64,000 nt of DNA from Maribacter arenosus (GTDB lineage Bacteria > Bacteroidota > Bacteroidia > Flavobacteriales > Flavobacteriaceae): positions 310,001-374,000 of the forward strand of contig NZ_JABTCG010000004.1 of NCBI RefSeq assembly GCF_014610845.1, read 5' to 3'. Made by a program: the position numbers and the translations under genes. This document shows, piece by piece, positions 35,758-44,390 of this stretch. Within the stretch, counting starts at the first letter, position 1; every line of letters starts with the position of its first letter. The notes under the pieces are model-generated. The model was not told the DNA's origin. It did not search any database and saw only the letters and a program-made list of their open reading frames with translations.

Positions 35758-36018
35758 ATGGAAATATCTGTTGAACTTACTTTTTCCCCTCTGCAAGATG
35801 ATTTTGAAGAGCATATCATCAATTTTATTAAAAAATTAAGGGCATCTGGCCTTACGGTTTTGGAGAATCCCTTAAGTACGCAGGTGTTCGGGCCTTATGA
35901 TGAGGTCATGGAAGTTTTGGGCACTGAGATAAAAAAGGCCTTTGAACTTATGGATCAAGGACTGCTTTACATGAAATTGGTTAAATCTGACAGAAGCGGA
36001 TATGAACCACATTTTTGA
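35758..36018 (+). CDS. Thiamine-binding protein, YkoF/MTH1187 family
   Basis: An 86-residue ferredoxin-like protein: MEISVELTFSPLQDDFEEHIINFIKKLRASGLTVLENPLSTQVFGPYDEVM. The family (PF01910) includes proteins that bind thiamine or its pyrimidine part. The end overlaps the start of the PnuC-type gene by 17 bases, so they are coupled. Together with the TPP riboswitch about 3 kb downstream this points to vitamin B1 handling. Confidence 0.82.
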   Translation: MEISVELTFSPLQDDFEEHIINFIKKLRASGLTVLENPLSTQVFGPYDEVMEVLGTEIKKAFELMDQGLLYMKLVKSDRSGYEPHF

Positions 36019-36634
36019 GTTTTTTCTAGATACCTATCAAGGTAAGGAAACCTATATCATTGTCTTGGAGTCTATCGTGATGGTTGCGGGAATCTTGAGT
36101 GTCTGGTATGCGAAGAAAGAAAATATACTGGTCTATCCCACAGGTTTGGTGGCCACCATTATTACGGTATTTCTATTTTTAAGGGATGGCTTGCTCGGCG
36201 ATATGATGATGAATTTCTATTGGTCTGCCATGAGTATATATGGGTGGTGGAATTGGTCAAGGAAAAAGGACAATAAAAAAGTAGTCCGGATTTCTAGAAC
36301 CACCACAAATGAAAAATGGATAGGTTTTGGACTCTTCATCCTAACCATGATGATAAATTATGGAGTGTACAGAATTTTCAATTATAAAATAGAAACATCT
36401 AACTATGTCGATATTTTCACTTCAGGCATATTCTTTACCGCAATGTGGTATATGGCCTTGAAGAAATTGGAGAACTGGACACTTTGGATAATTGCGGATA
36501 TTATCACAATTCCTTTGTATGCCTATCGAGGATGGGGCATGCTGTCATTACAATACATTATATTTACCATCTTGGCCATCCAAGGATATCTTTTATGGAA
36601 GAAAAATTTAAGCAGCAACCTGCAAACATTATAA
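36002..36634 (+). CDS. PnuC-family vitamin transporter, likely thiamine (PnuT) or nicotinamide riboside
   Basis: A 210-residue inner-membrane protein with about seven helices and the PnuC signature: GILSVWYAKKENILVYPTG near the start and LENWTLWIIADIITIPLYAYRG before the last helices. PnuC proteins are facilitators for nicotinamide riboside; PnuT relatives in Bacteroidota carry thiamine. The overlapping thiamine-binding gene upstream and TPP-controlled TonB receptor downstream favour thiamine, while the following NadR-like kinase would also suit nicotinamide riboside. It overlaps the next gene by 40 bases. Confidence 0.85.
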   Translation: MNHIFEFFLDTYQGKETYIIVLESIVMVAGILSVWYAKKENILVYPTGLVATIITVFLFLRDGLLGDMMMNFYWSAMSIYGWWNWSRKKDNKKVVRISRTTTNEKWIGFGLFILTMMINYGVYRIFNYKIETSNYVDIFTSGIFFTAMWYMALKKLENWTLWIIADIITIPLYAYRGWGMLSLQYIIFTILAIQGYLLWKKNLSSNLQTL

Positions 36635-37158
36635 AAGTAGTCATGTTCGGCCCTGAATCTACAGGGAAAACCACCTTGTCAGAACAATTGGCCCGGCATT
36701 ATAATTCCGTCTGGGTACCTGAATATGCTAGGGAGTACCTTCAGGATAAATGGAACAATGAACGAAAAACCTGTGAGCCCAAAGATTTGCTGCCTATTGC
36801 CGAAGGACAAATGCGCTTGGAGAATGAATTGGCCAAAAAGGCGACAGATCTGCTTATTTGTGATACTGATTTATTGGAAACAAAAGTGTATTCCGAAGCC
36901 TATTATCTTGGGTATTGTGATCCAGTACTTGAAAAGTATGCCTTGGAAAACCAGTATGACCTCTATTTCCTGACCTATATAGATATACCTTGGGAAAAGG
37001 ATGATCTTAGGGACAAGCCCGATGAACGTGAGCGTATGTTTCAATATTTTAAAGATACGTTAGAGAAATATGATAGGAAATTTGTTATCTTGAAAGGGGA
37101 TAAAAAAACCCGTTTAAAAACCGCTGTAGAACATATTGATAACCTATTGAACAAATGA
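36595..37158 (+). CDS. NadR-like P-loop kinase
   Basis: A 187-residue kinase with P-loop MFGPESTGKTTLSEQLA and VWVPEYAREYLQDKW, matching the C-terminal ribosylnicotinamide-kinase domain of NadR; there is no NMN-adenylyltransferase domain. It likely phosphorylates the vitamin taken in by the upstream PnuC-type carrier, trapping it in the cell. The ATG at 36595 is used because it is just before the P-loop; the longer frame from 36445 overlaps pnuC coding sequence. The stop overlaps the DUF4301 start (ATGA). Substrate could be nicotinamide riboside or thiamine. Confidence 0.82.
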   Translation: MEEKFKQQPANIIKVVMFGPESTGKTTLSEQLARHYNSVWVPEYAREYLQDKWNNERKTCEPKDLLPIAEGQMRLENELAKKATDLLICDTDLLETKVYSEAYYLGYCDPVLEKYALENQYDLYFLTYIDIPWEKDDLRDKPDERERMFQYFKDTLEKYDRKFVILKGDKKTRLKTAVEHIDNLLNK

Positions 37159-38696
37159 TGCAATTTACCGAAGACGATTTAAAACAACTGGCTGCCAAAG
37201 GCATAGAAAAAGATAAAGTAAGAAATCAGATTCAGATTTTCAAAGAGGGAATTCCCTTTGTAAATTTGGTCGACGCCGCTGTAATAGACGAAGGTATTCT
37301 TAAATTCACCGTACGAGAACAGAATTCCCTGATCAATACTTTTGAAGAGACCAAAGCCGGATTGTCGCTTCTCAAATTTGTTCCTGCCTCGGGGGCAGCA
37401 TCAAGAATGTTCAAGGCATTGTTCAATTTCTTGGATGCTTATGACCCCAAGAAAGAAAGCTTGGAACAATACTTTAAACGAACAAATGATTCCGATTTAA
37501 AGGTTTTCAGTAAAGGGTTAAAAAATTTCCCCTTTTATAAAACCGTTCAAAAAAGAATAAAGGGCAAGGCATCGAATAGCGATGAGGAACTGTATCTTTT
37601 TGTAAAGGAAATGATGTCCGAAGATGCATTGAATTATGGTTTCTATCCTAAAGGACTTTTGCCTTTCCATGATTATGGAGATCATGTCGCCACCCCTTTT
37701 GAAGAACATTTAAAGGAAGCGTCTAACTATGCCAAAGTTGATGGCGAAGCCAACTTGCACTTCACGATTTCCGAACAACATATTGGCATGTTTACCAAAG
37801 AATATAGTGCAATCAATAAAAGACTATCCCAAACGACAAAAACCGAATTCAATGTTGCCTATTCCTACCAAAAGGGTTCAACCGATACCATTGCTGTTGA
37901 TATGGATAATAATCCTTTCCGAAATTCCGATGGTTCGCTTCTTTTTAGGCCCGGTGGTCACGGCGCATTGATCGAGAACCTGAACGAAGAGGAAGCCGAT
38001 GTTATTTTTATCAAGAACATTGATAATGTTGTAGTTCCAAAGGCTCAGGAAGAACTAGCTAAAAGCAAGAAAATGTTGGCAGGCTTACTTTTAAAGATAC
38101 AGGAGAAAGCTTTTGCATATGCCAAAAGAATCGACGATAATAATTTGACGGCCGATATTATGTTAGAGATCAAGGAGTTTCTAGAAGATAAGCTTAATGT
38201 ACGTTTTGTGGACAAATATCAGGGTTTCAGTATTGGGGAGCAAATTGAGATTTTGAAGGATAAAATAAATAGGCCTATCCGCATTTGTGGAATGGTTAAA
38301 AATGAGGGAGAGCCTGGAGGTGGGCCTTTTTGGATTAGGAATGCCCATAACCATGTGTCATTGCAGATCATTGAATCGGCTCAAATAGATATGTCCGATG
38401 AAAAACAAGTGGACATTCTTAACAATGCTACCCACTTCAATCCGGTAGATTTGGTCTGTGGTGTGAAAAATTATAAAGGGGAAAAATTCAATCTATTGAA
38501 TTTTGTTGATCATAAGCAAGGCTTTATTACTGAAAAAACACAAGGAGGCCGTGCCCTAAAGGCCTTGGAATTACCTGGGTTATGGAATGGGGCTATGGCA
38601 TATTGGAACACGATTTTTGTAGAGGTGCCATTATCTACCTTCAATCCCGTTAAAACCGTGAACGACTTGTTGAAACCCTCGCATCAGGTCTCATAA
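37155..38696 (+). CDS. DUF4301 protein
   Basis: A 513-residue cytoplasmic protein. FVPASGAASRMFKALFNFLDAY resembles the glycine-rich nucleotide loop of sugar-nucleotidyltransferases, and FRPGGHGALIENLNEEEADVIFIKNIDNVV their acidic centre. The family is widespread in Bacteroidota with no proven function. It is coupled to the kinase gene by a 4-base overlap and ends in a strong terminator, closing the operon that starts at the PPTase gene. Confidence 0.82.
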   Translation: MMQFTEDDLKQLAAKGIEKDKVRNQIQIFKEGIPFVNLVDAAVIDEGILKFTVREQNSLINTFEETKAGLSLLKFVPASGAASRMFKALFNFLDAYDPKKESLEQYFKRTNDSDLKVFSKGLKNFPFYKTVQKRIKGKASNSDEELYLFVKEMMSEDALNYGFYPKGLLPFHDYGDHVATPFEEHLKEASNYAKVDGEANLHFTISEQHIGMFTKEYSAINKRLSQTTKTEFNVAYSYQKGSTDTIAVDMDNNPFRNSDGSLLFRPGGHGALIENLNEEEADVIFIKNIDNVVVPKAQEELAKSKKMLAGLLLKIQEKAFAYAKRIDDNNLTADIMLEIKEFLEDKLNVRFVDKYQGFSIGEQIEILKDKINRPIRICGMVKNEGEPGGGPFWIRNAHNHVSLQIIESAQIDMSDEKQVDILNNATHFNPVDLVCGVKNYKGEKFNLLNFVDHKQGFITEKTQGGRALKALELPGLWNGAMAYWNTIFVEVPLSTFNPVKTVNDLLKPSHQVS

Positions 38697-38724
38697 TAGG
38701 GTAGGGACTGCGAAATATAATCAG

Positions 38725-38754
38725 AAAGTGCATCACTCAGATGCACTTTTTTTA
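38725..38754 (+). terminator. Intrinsic terminator after DUF4301
   Basis: AAAGTGCATC and GATGCACTTT form a perfect 10-bp stem with loop ACTCA, followed by a T-run. It separates the operon from the riboswitch-controlled receptor gene. Confidence 0.92.
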
Positions 38755-38801
38755 TTGCTATATTTTTTTCTTTTTTTATACGAAATATCAAAAGGCTGTA
38801 C

Positions 38802-38809
38802 TACCTTTG
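38802..38809 (+). promoter_or_regulatory. Possible -7 promoter box before the TPP riboswitch
   Basis: TACCTTTG matches TAnnTTTG exactly. If used, the transcript starts near 38816. However TTTGCC (38806-38811) could also be the 5' strand of riboswitch helix P1, which would need an earlier start. Confidence 0.45.
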
Positions 38810-38937
38810 CCGTATCTCAAAGGGGTGCTAAAACCCCGGACTTGTTAAGATCAGTTTCTGAAACAAGGTCGGGAAAAGCTGAGATTACACCCAACGAACC
38901 TGGACAGGTAATGCTGTCAAGGGAGGCAAAAGTTGCC
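38806..38937 (+). ncRNA. TPP riboswitch (THI element)
   Basis: The conserved blocks appear in order: GGGGTGC (38822), an extended P3 arm of about 45 bases, CTGAGA (38879), ACCC (38889), GAACCTG (38896), GGTAATGCTG (38907) and AAGGGAGGC (38919-38927). P2 pairs GGGG with ACCC. TTTGCC (38806-38811) can pair with GGCAAA (38925-38930) as P1. It senses thiamine pyrophosphate and controls the TonB receptor that follows. Confidence 0.93.
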
Positions 38938-39026
38938 ATTTGGAAAGGCCAATGTTTCTATTCGAAACAGAAATCAATGTTAACAAGGAATAATTGCCCC
39001 TTTTATTCGTAATAATGGTATTACGG

Positions 39027-41288
39027 ATGAAACTGCACTATTCAATTTCAAATTTCAAAATCCCGGATTCGTCTTGCAATCCAAATCAATTTAAGAAGAC
39101 CAAAAAGCACCGTCGCTTTAAACTTTTAACCACTATTATAGGTTTTATGGTCATGGGTATGTGGCTCACTGCCCAAGAAATCCAAACCGATTCTTTGGTA
39201 GGTGAAAAAATAACCCTGGATGAGGTTTTTGTTTCTGCCATCAGGGTAACCAAGGAATCACCGGTCACTTTTTCCAATCTGACCAAAGCGCAATTAAAAC
39301 CAAGAAATCTTGGGCAAGATATACCTGTGTTATTGAACTTTATGCCTGCTGTGGTAACAACTTCCGACGCCGGGGCAGGGGTAGGTTATACGGGTATCCG
39401 GGTTCGTGGCAGCGATGCGACAAGGGTAAATGTCACGATTAATGGGATACCCTATAATGATTCCGAGTCCCATGGCACCTTTTGGGTAAATATGCCCGAT
39501 TTTGCCTCTTCTACAGAAAGCCTGCAATTGCAGCGTGGGGTTGGAACATCAACAAATGGCGCTGGGGCTTTTGGGGCAAGTCTTAATATTGCTACAGACG
39601 GTTTGTCCGAAGAGGCTTATGGACGAATCTCCTCTTCAATTGGTAGTTACAATACCTTACGAAATAACCTTAAATTCAGTACGGGGCTCATGCATGATCA
39701 GTTTGAGATATCAGGGCGATTATCCCGAATCATTTCGGATGGGTATATAGATAGGGCTTCATCAGACTTGGATTCCTATTTTTTACAGGGAGCGTTTAAA
39801 AATGACCAAACCTTACTGAAGGCCGTGCTTTTCGGAGGACATGAAATTACCTATCAAGCATGGAATGGTATCGATGCCGCCACATTGCAAATAGATAGAA
39901 CCTTCAACCCTTCCGGTATCTATACTGATGAAAACGGCAATACAAAATTTTACGATAATGAAGTTGATAATTATAAACAAAACCACGCCCAACTCTTGTG
40001 GAACCAAAAATTGAATGGATATTGGAACACCAATCTTGCATTGCATTATACAAAAGGAAGGGGATATTTTGAGCAATTTAGGGAGGATGACGATTTTGAT
40101 ACGTATGGTTTCACGCCTTTAGTGGTCAATGGGGAAGAAGTGAACACGACGGATTTAATTCGAAGAAGGTGGCTTGATAATGATTTCTATGGCACCGTTT
40201 TTTCGGCCAATTACAACAAAGGGAATCTTGATTTGATTTTAGGTGGAGGGTGGAATACCTATGAAGGCAAACATTTCGGTGAAGTGATTTGGGCAGCATA
40301 TGCATCCAACAGTTTTATAAGGGATCGGTATTATGATGATACTTCGAAAAAGAAAGATTTTAATGTTTTCGCAAAGGCCAATTATAGATTGAATGATCAT
40401 TGGAGTCTTTTCGGGGATTTACAGTATAGAACTGTTGGTTACGAGGCCAATGGTGAAGATACCGGAATAGTAGACGATACATTTGACTTTTTCAATCCAA
40501 AGTTAGGGGCAACATATAATCTGAATCCAAATAATAATTTTTATATGTCCTTCGCCGTGGCAAATCGGGAGCCCAATCGAAATGACTATGAAAATGGGAG
40601 CCCAAAACCAGAGAGACTGAACGACTTGGAGTTAGGTTGGCGGTATGTTTCCTCAGACGTACAAGTCAATACCAATGTATATTATATGAATTATAAAGAT
40701 CAATTGGTGCTTACCGGTGAGCTGAATGATGTAGGCGCCCCATTGCGGGCTAATGTAGGGGACAGTTATCGATTTGGTTTGGAAATCGATGCACAAATTG
40801 CCATAGGTGATAAGTTTGCCCTAAGTCCAAATATTGCCTTAAGTTCCAATAAGAACAAAGACTTCCTTTTTCAGCGTGATGGGGTACTGGAGAATCTGGG
40901 AGATACACATATTGCCTTTTCGCCCGATATCATTATTGGGAACCAGATATCGTATCTGCCAAATGAAAAGTTTCAATTAGCGTTGTTGAGTAAATATGTG
41001 GGAAAACAATATATGGGAAATATCGATGCCAAAGGATCAATTTTGGATGCCTATTCGCAAACCGATTTCAATGCACAATATGAGATAGAAACCAACACCT
41101 TTATCAAACGATTGACATTATCGTTATTGGTGAACAATATTTTCAATGCCGAGTATGTTTCTAATGGATATTTCTTTACCTATGATGATAATTGGACATC
41201 TCCAGGGCAAACAACAACCATAGAAGGGGCCGGTTATTACCCACAAGCAGGCACGAATTTTCTACTTGGTGCCACATTTGAATTATAA
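39027..41288 (+). CDS. TonB-dependent receptor under TPP riboswitch control (thiamine uptake)
   Basis: About 753 residues. A long basic N-terminus leads into a signal segment (FKLLTTIIGFMVMGMWLTAQ). Then come the TonB box region (EKITLDEVFVSAIRVTKESP), the plug (GYTGIRVRGSDATRVNVTINGIPYNDSESHG; RGVGTSTNGAGAFGASLNIAT) and a 22-strand-type barrel with C-terminal NFLLGATFEL. Its leader is a TPP riboswitch, so it very probably imports thiamine or a derivative across the outer membrane. Possible starts are ATG 39015 and ATG 39027. Confidence 0.9.
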   Translation: MKLHYSISNFKIPDSSCNPNQFKKTKKHRRFKLLTTIIGFMVMGMWLTAQEIQTDSLVGEKITLDEVFVSAIRVTKESPVTFSNLTKAQLKPRNLGQDIPVLLNFMPAVVTTSDAGAGVGYTGIRVRGSDATRVNVTINGIPYNDSESHGTFWVNMPDFASSTESLQLQRGVGTSTNGAGAFGASLNIATDGLSEEAYGRISSSIGSYNTLRNNLKFSTGLMHDQFEISGRLSRIISDGYIDRASSDLDSYFLQGAFKNDQTLLKAVLFGGHEITYQAWNGIDAATLQIDRTFNPSGIYTDENGNTKFYDNEVDNYKQNHAQLLWNQKLNGYWNTNLALHYTKGRGYFEQFREDDDFDTYGFTPLVVNGEEVNTTDLIRRRWLDNDFYGTVFSANYNKGNLDLILGGGWNTYEGKHFGEVIWAAYASNSFIRDRYYDDTSKKKDFNVFAKANYRLNDHWSLFGDLQYRTVGYEANGEDTGIVDDTFDFFNPKLGATYNLNPNNNFYMSFAVANREPNRNDYENGSPKPERLNDLELGWRYVSSDVQVNTNVYYMNYKDQLVLTGELNDVGAPLRANVGDSYRFGLEIDAQIAIGDKFALSPNIALSSNKNKDFLFQRDGVLENLGDTHIAFSPDIIIGNQISYLPNEKFQLALLSKYVGKQYMGNIDAKGSILDAYSQTDFNAQYEIETNTFIKRLTLSLLVNNIFNAEYVSNGYFFTYDDNWTSPGQTTTIEGAGYYPQAGTNFLLGATFEL

Positions 41289-41397
41289 AGTTGTTCCCTA
41301 CATTTCATTCATGGGTCAAGTAGGACCCAAAATGGTGGTATTTCAGGTCTTGTATCATGTTGAATATTTGTAGTTTTATAGAAAAATAAGCCATCGT

Positions 41398-41640
41398 ATG
41401 GATATTGGATTCGGAATTTGGCAAATTTTGATTTTGGCTATCATCGCTGTTTTGGCCATCTTTCCCGTTGTTGCCATTATCGATATATTTAAAGGTAGGT
41501 TTAAGGGAAATTATGATAGATTGATTTGGATAGCTGTAGTCTTACTATTGAACCCTTTGGGTACCTTGCTTTATTTTTTAATTGGAAAAGATCGGAAAGT
41601 AGTGGAAAATGAAACGCAAATTAAAAGTCAGGATCTATAA
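41398..41640 (+). CDS. PLDc_N-domain small membrane protein
   Basis: An 80-residue protein with two transmembrane helices: IWQILILAIIAVLAIFPVVAIIDIF and RLIWIAVVLLLNPLGTLLYFLIGKDRK. The second carries the LLxPLGxLLYFxxGR-type signature of the phospholipase-D-nuclease N-terminal domain. No catalytic part. It sits 15 bases before the oxidoreductase gene. Confidence 0.8.
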   Translation: MDIGFGIWQILILAIIAVLAIFPVVAIIDIFKGRFKGNYDRLIWIAVVLLLNPLGTLLYFLIGKDRKVVENETQIKSQDL

Positions 41641-41654
41641 ATCAAGCGTTATAA

Positions 41655-42635
41655 ATGAATAATAATAATAAAATTAGATGGGGCATACTAGGTTGTGGTT
41701 CGGTAACCGAAATTAAAAGCGGTCCGGCCTATCAAAATACCGGGGGTTTCGAAGTGGTGGCCGTTATGCGCCGCGATAAGGAAAAAGCCGCAGATTATGC
41801 GAAACGGCACAGCGTTCCTAAGTTTTACACCAGTGCGGAGGACTTGATTGGGGATAAGGAGGTTGATGCGGTCTATATAGCCACCCCTCCAGATTCCCAT
41901 AAATACTATGCGCTAAAAGTGGCCGATGCGGGTAAGCCCTGTTGTGTTGAAAAACCAATGGCGCCTAATTATTTGGATAGCCTTGAAATCCACAAGGCTT
42001 TCAATGAAAGGAACCTGCCATTGTTCATAGCCTACTACAGACGTTCATTGCCCCGTTTTCTTCGAATAAAGCAATGGTTGGATGAGGATGCTATTGGCGA
42101 GGTTCGCCATATTCGATGGCATTTGTCCAAACCGCCCAATGAATTGGATTTGAGTGGGACGCCCAATTGGAGGACAGACGCCAAAATTGCGCCTGGTGGG
42201 TATTTCGATGATTTGGCCAGCCATGGGCTCGACCTCTTTGTATTTTTATTGGGTGAAATAAAGGAGGCCTATGGCATTACCACAAATCAAATGGGGTTGT
42301 ATAGTGCGAAAGATGCCATTTTAGGGCAATGGATACATAAGAACAGCATTACTGGCTCTGGAAGCTGGAATTTTGGCAGTCATCAACGGGAAGACAAGGT
42401 CGAAATATATGGAAGCCGAGGAAAAATCATGTTTTCCGTCTTTGATGAAGCTCCTATTGTTCTAATAAACAGCCTGGGCGAGGAAAAACTTGAAATCGAG
42501 AATCCTAAACATATTCAAAAGTTCCATGTGGCGAATATCAAGGAGCATTTACTGGGTAAAAGCTTACATCCTTCTTTGGGAGAATCAGGTCTACATACCA
42601 GTTGGGTGATGGATCGTATTTTGGGGAAACAATAA
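41655..42635 (+). CDS. Gfo/Idh/MocA family oxidoreductase
   Basis: A 326-residue NAD(P)-dependent dehydrogenase: the Rossmann IRWGILGCGSVTEIKSGPAYQ at the N-terminus, the VYIATPPDSH and VEKPMAPN motifs, and the substrate-side GGYFDDLASHGLDLFVFLLG. It acts on a sugar or related polyol in the cytoplasm. The specificity is unknown. It is convergent with an aldo/keto reductase gene six bases away. Confidence 0.9.
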   Translation: MNNNNKIRWGILGCGSVTEIKSGPAYQNTGGFEVVAVMRRDKEKAADYAKRHSVPKFYTSAEDLIGDKEVDAVYIATPPDSHKYYALKVADAGKPCCVEKPMAPNYLDSLEIHKAFNERNLPLFIAYYRRSLPRFLRIKQWLDEDAIGEVRHIRWHLSKPPNELDLSGTPNWRTDAKIAPGGYFDDLASHGLDLFVFLLGEIKEAYGITTNQMGLYSAKDAILGQWIHKNSITGSGSWNFGSHQREDKVEIYGSRGKIMFSVFDEAPIVLINSLGEEKLEIENPKHIQKFHVANIKEHLLGKSLHPSLGESGLHTSWVMDRILGKQ

Positions 42636-42641
42636 ATTAAA

Positions 42642-43628
42642 TTACCACCTGTGGTGTACATGCTTTCGAACCCATCGGTCGTATATGGCATCCACCTTTT
42701 TTCTTGCTTTGTCCGTGAGGGGTGCAAGATCACTTGCGGTGATGTTCGATAGTAAGTGTTCCACTTTGGAAGCTCCTGGGATAATGCATCCAACTTCAGG
42801 ATGATCCAAAATCCACCGTAAGGCGATAGGTGCTAAATTCTTTTGGTTTGGAAATAAGGCCTTAAGTTGTTCAACAGCTTCAAGCCCTATATCGTAGGGA
42901 ATACCCGAAAAAGTCTCGCCCTTATCGAATTGCGCACCCTCCCGATTAAAATTTCGATGGTCATCTGCATCAAAAGTGCTTGCCGCACTGAATTTACCCG
43001 TCAATAAACCACTTGCCAAAGGTACCCTTACAATAACGCCGATATCCCTTTTTTTAACCTGTTCAAAAAACAGTTCTTTCGGCCTTTGCCGAAACATATT
43101 GAAGATGATCTGTACCGTAGCGACATTTTCATATTCCATGCCCTTTAAGGCTTCCTCGATTTTTTCGACACTGATTCCCAGGTTTTTTATTTTTCCTTCA
43201 TCCTTTAAGCGATCGAATAATTCGAAAATTTCAGGTCGGTAGAATACTTCCGTAGGTGGACAATGCAACTGAATGAGGTCCAAACATTCCAAACCTGTAT
43301 TTTTCAGGGAGGCCTCAACATATTTCCTCAGTTCTTTTGGGTGGTAATTTTCGTTTGTATGGGGCGTTATCTGCCTTCCGCATTTGGTGCCGACAAAGAC
43401 TTCCTCTTTTCGGGATCGAACCACTTTACCGACGGCCGCTTCACTAAGTCCAGCTTCATAGACGTCAGCAGTATCAATAAAATTCACACCATGATCAATA
43501 GCTGTATTGATGATTTTTATAGCCGAAGCCGAATCAAATCCACTTCCCCACGGGCCACCTACCTGCCAGGTGCCAAGTGATATTTCCGAGACATTCAAAT
43601 TGGTTTTCCCAAGCCTTCGATACTTCAT
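42642..43628 (-). CDS. Aldo/keto reductase
   Basis: A 328-residue (beta/alpha)8 NADPH-dependent reductase. MKYRRLGKTNLNVSEISLGTWQVGG opens the family fold; DTADVYEAGLSE holds the catalytic Asp/Tyr, VGTKCGR the Lys and LIQLHCPP the His. IIPGASKVEHLLSN is the cofactor phosphate site. Substrate unknown. Confidence 0.92.
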   Translation of the reverse strand: MKYRRLGKTNLNVSEISLGTWQVGGPWGSGFDSASAIKIINTAIDHGVNFIDTADVYEAGLSEAAVGKVVRSRKEEVFVGTKCGRQITPHTNENYHPKELRKYVEASLKNTGLECLDLIQLHCPPTEVFYRPEIFELFDRLKDEGKIKNLGISVEKIEEALKGMEYENVATVQIIFNMFRQRPKELFFEQVKKRDIGVIVRVPLASGLLTGKFSAASTFDADDHRNFNREGAQFDKGETFSGIPYDIGLEAVEQLKALFPNQKNLAPIALRWILDHPEVGCIIPGASKVEHLLSNITASDLAPLTDKARKKVDAIYDRWVRKHVHHRW

Positions 43629-43842
43629 TTCAAACCGGTTTTAGTATGAGTGACCAGATTAGTTTATCACTAAAATCTATGTTCCAGGTACTAAATTAAG
43701 GTAAAAGAAGGATTTAATCCAGTGGATTTTATATGAAATAAACTATTGGGATATTGGGCCTTGGCATGAAGAAAATAAGGTAGCAATAGATTAAATGATG
43801 ATGCCTTTCATTTTCATGCCATATACAATACTATTGTTATTC

Positions 43843-44280
43843 TTAATTCGAGACACTTAATATATTACCGCTAAAGGCAGTACGATAAATCAGCATATCA
43901 TAATAACGTTTACCATCATCGGGTCTGTTCAACATTTGTCCCGTGTATAGACTGTATTCGTAATCATCACAAGCGCAGGTGGCCGTTTGTCCATTGAGGA
44001 CCATGGTCGAACAATCATTGGGCGCATGGTTGGGACAACTTGCTTCAGAGGCGACAAATTCATTGAAACCTGTATTGATCACGAAAATCCCGGCAGTACC
44101 CACACCTTTTGTGCCCACATAAATAGCTGAGCCGGTATTGGTCAGAGGACTATATAAAGGAAGGTTTAGGTTCATGTCGAACCTAAAACCAATTTCCTGC
44201 AAATACGGATTTCGATTGGTTGTATCATTGCTACACCCAAAGGCCAAAATGACCAAAAATATTCCACAGATACGATTCAT
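43843..44280 (-). CDS. Rieske-like lipoprotein with atypical cluster motifs
   Basis: A 145-residue lipoprotein with lipobox FGC (Cys16). The core SCPNHAPNDCSTMVLNGQTATCACDDYEYSLYTGQ aligns with a Rieske iron-sulfur fold, where CxH ... CPxHG would be expected. Here the first motif is CPNH and the second CACDD, so the second histidine ligand is replaced. It may be a degenerate Rieske domain without a 2Fe-2S cluster, or may use other ligands. Function unknown. Confidence 0.65.
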   Translation of the reverse strand: MNRICGIFLVILAFGCSNDTTNRNPYLQEIGFRFDMNLNLPLYSPLTNTGSAIYVGTKGVGTAGIFVINTGFNEFVASEASCPNHAPNDCSTMVLNGQTATCACDDYEYSLYTGQMLNRPDDGKRYYDMLIYRTAFSGNILSVSN

Positions 44281-44329
44281 AATACGTTTCCTATAACGAA
44301 GAGACCAACAAAATTGAACAAAAAATATG

Positions 44330-44337
44330 TATCTTTG
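44330..44337 (+). promoter_or_regulatory. -7 promoter box for greA
   Basis: TATCTTTG, an exact match, with a leader of about 47 bases that contains a short AAATCCTCTTT...AAAGGGGATTT hairpin (44342-44368). Confidence 0.55.
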
Positions 44338-44390
44338 CGTTAAATCCTCTTTAAAAAAGGGGATTTTCCTATTTATTAAACGATGAAGCT

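Noticed and set aside
36445-36594. Longer N-terminus for the NadR-like kinase
   Set aside because: These 50 codons are the out-of-frame reading of the pnuC end; the kinase P-loop follows directly after the ATG at 36595.
38728-39012. A 94-residue open frame over the riboswitch region
   Set aside because: It coincides with the TPP aptamer and its sequence resembles no protein; it is a by-product of the conserved RNA.
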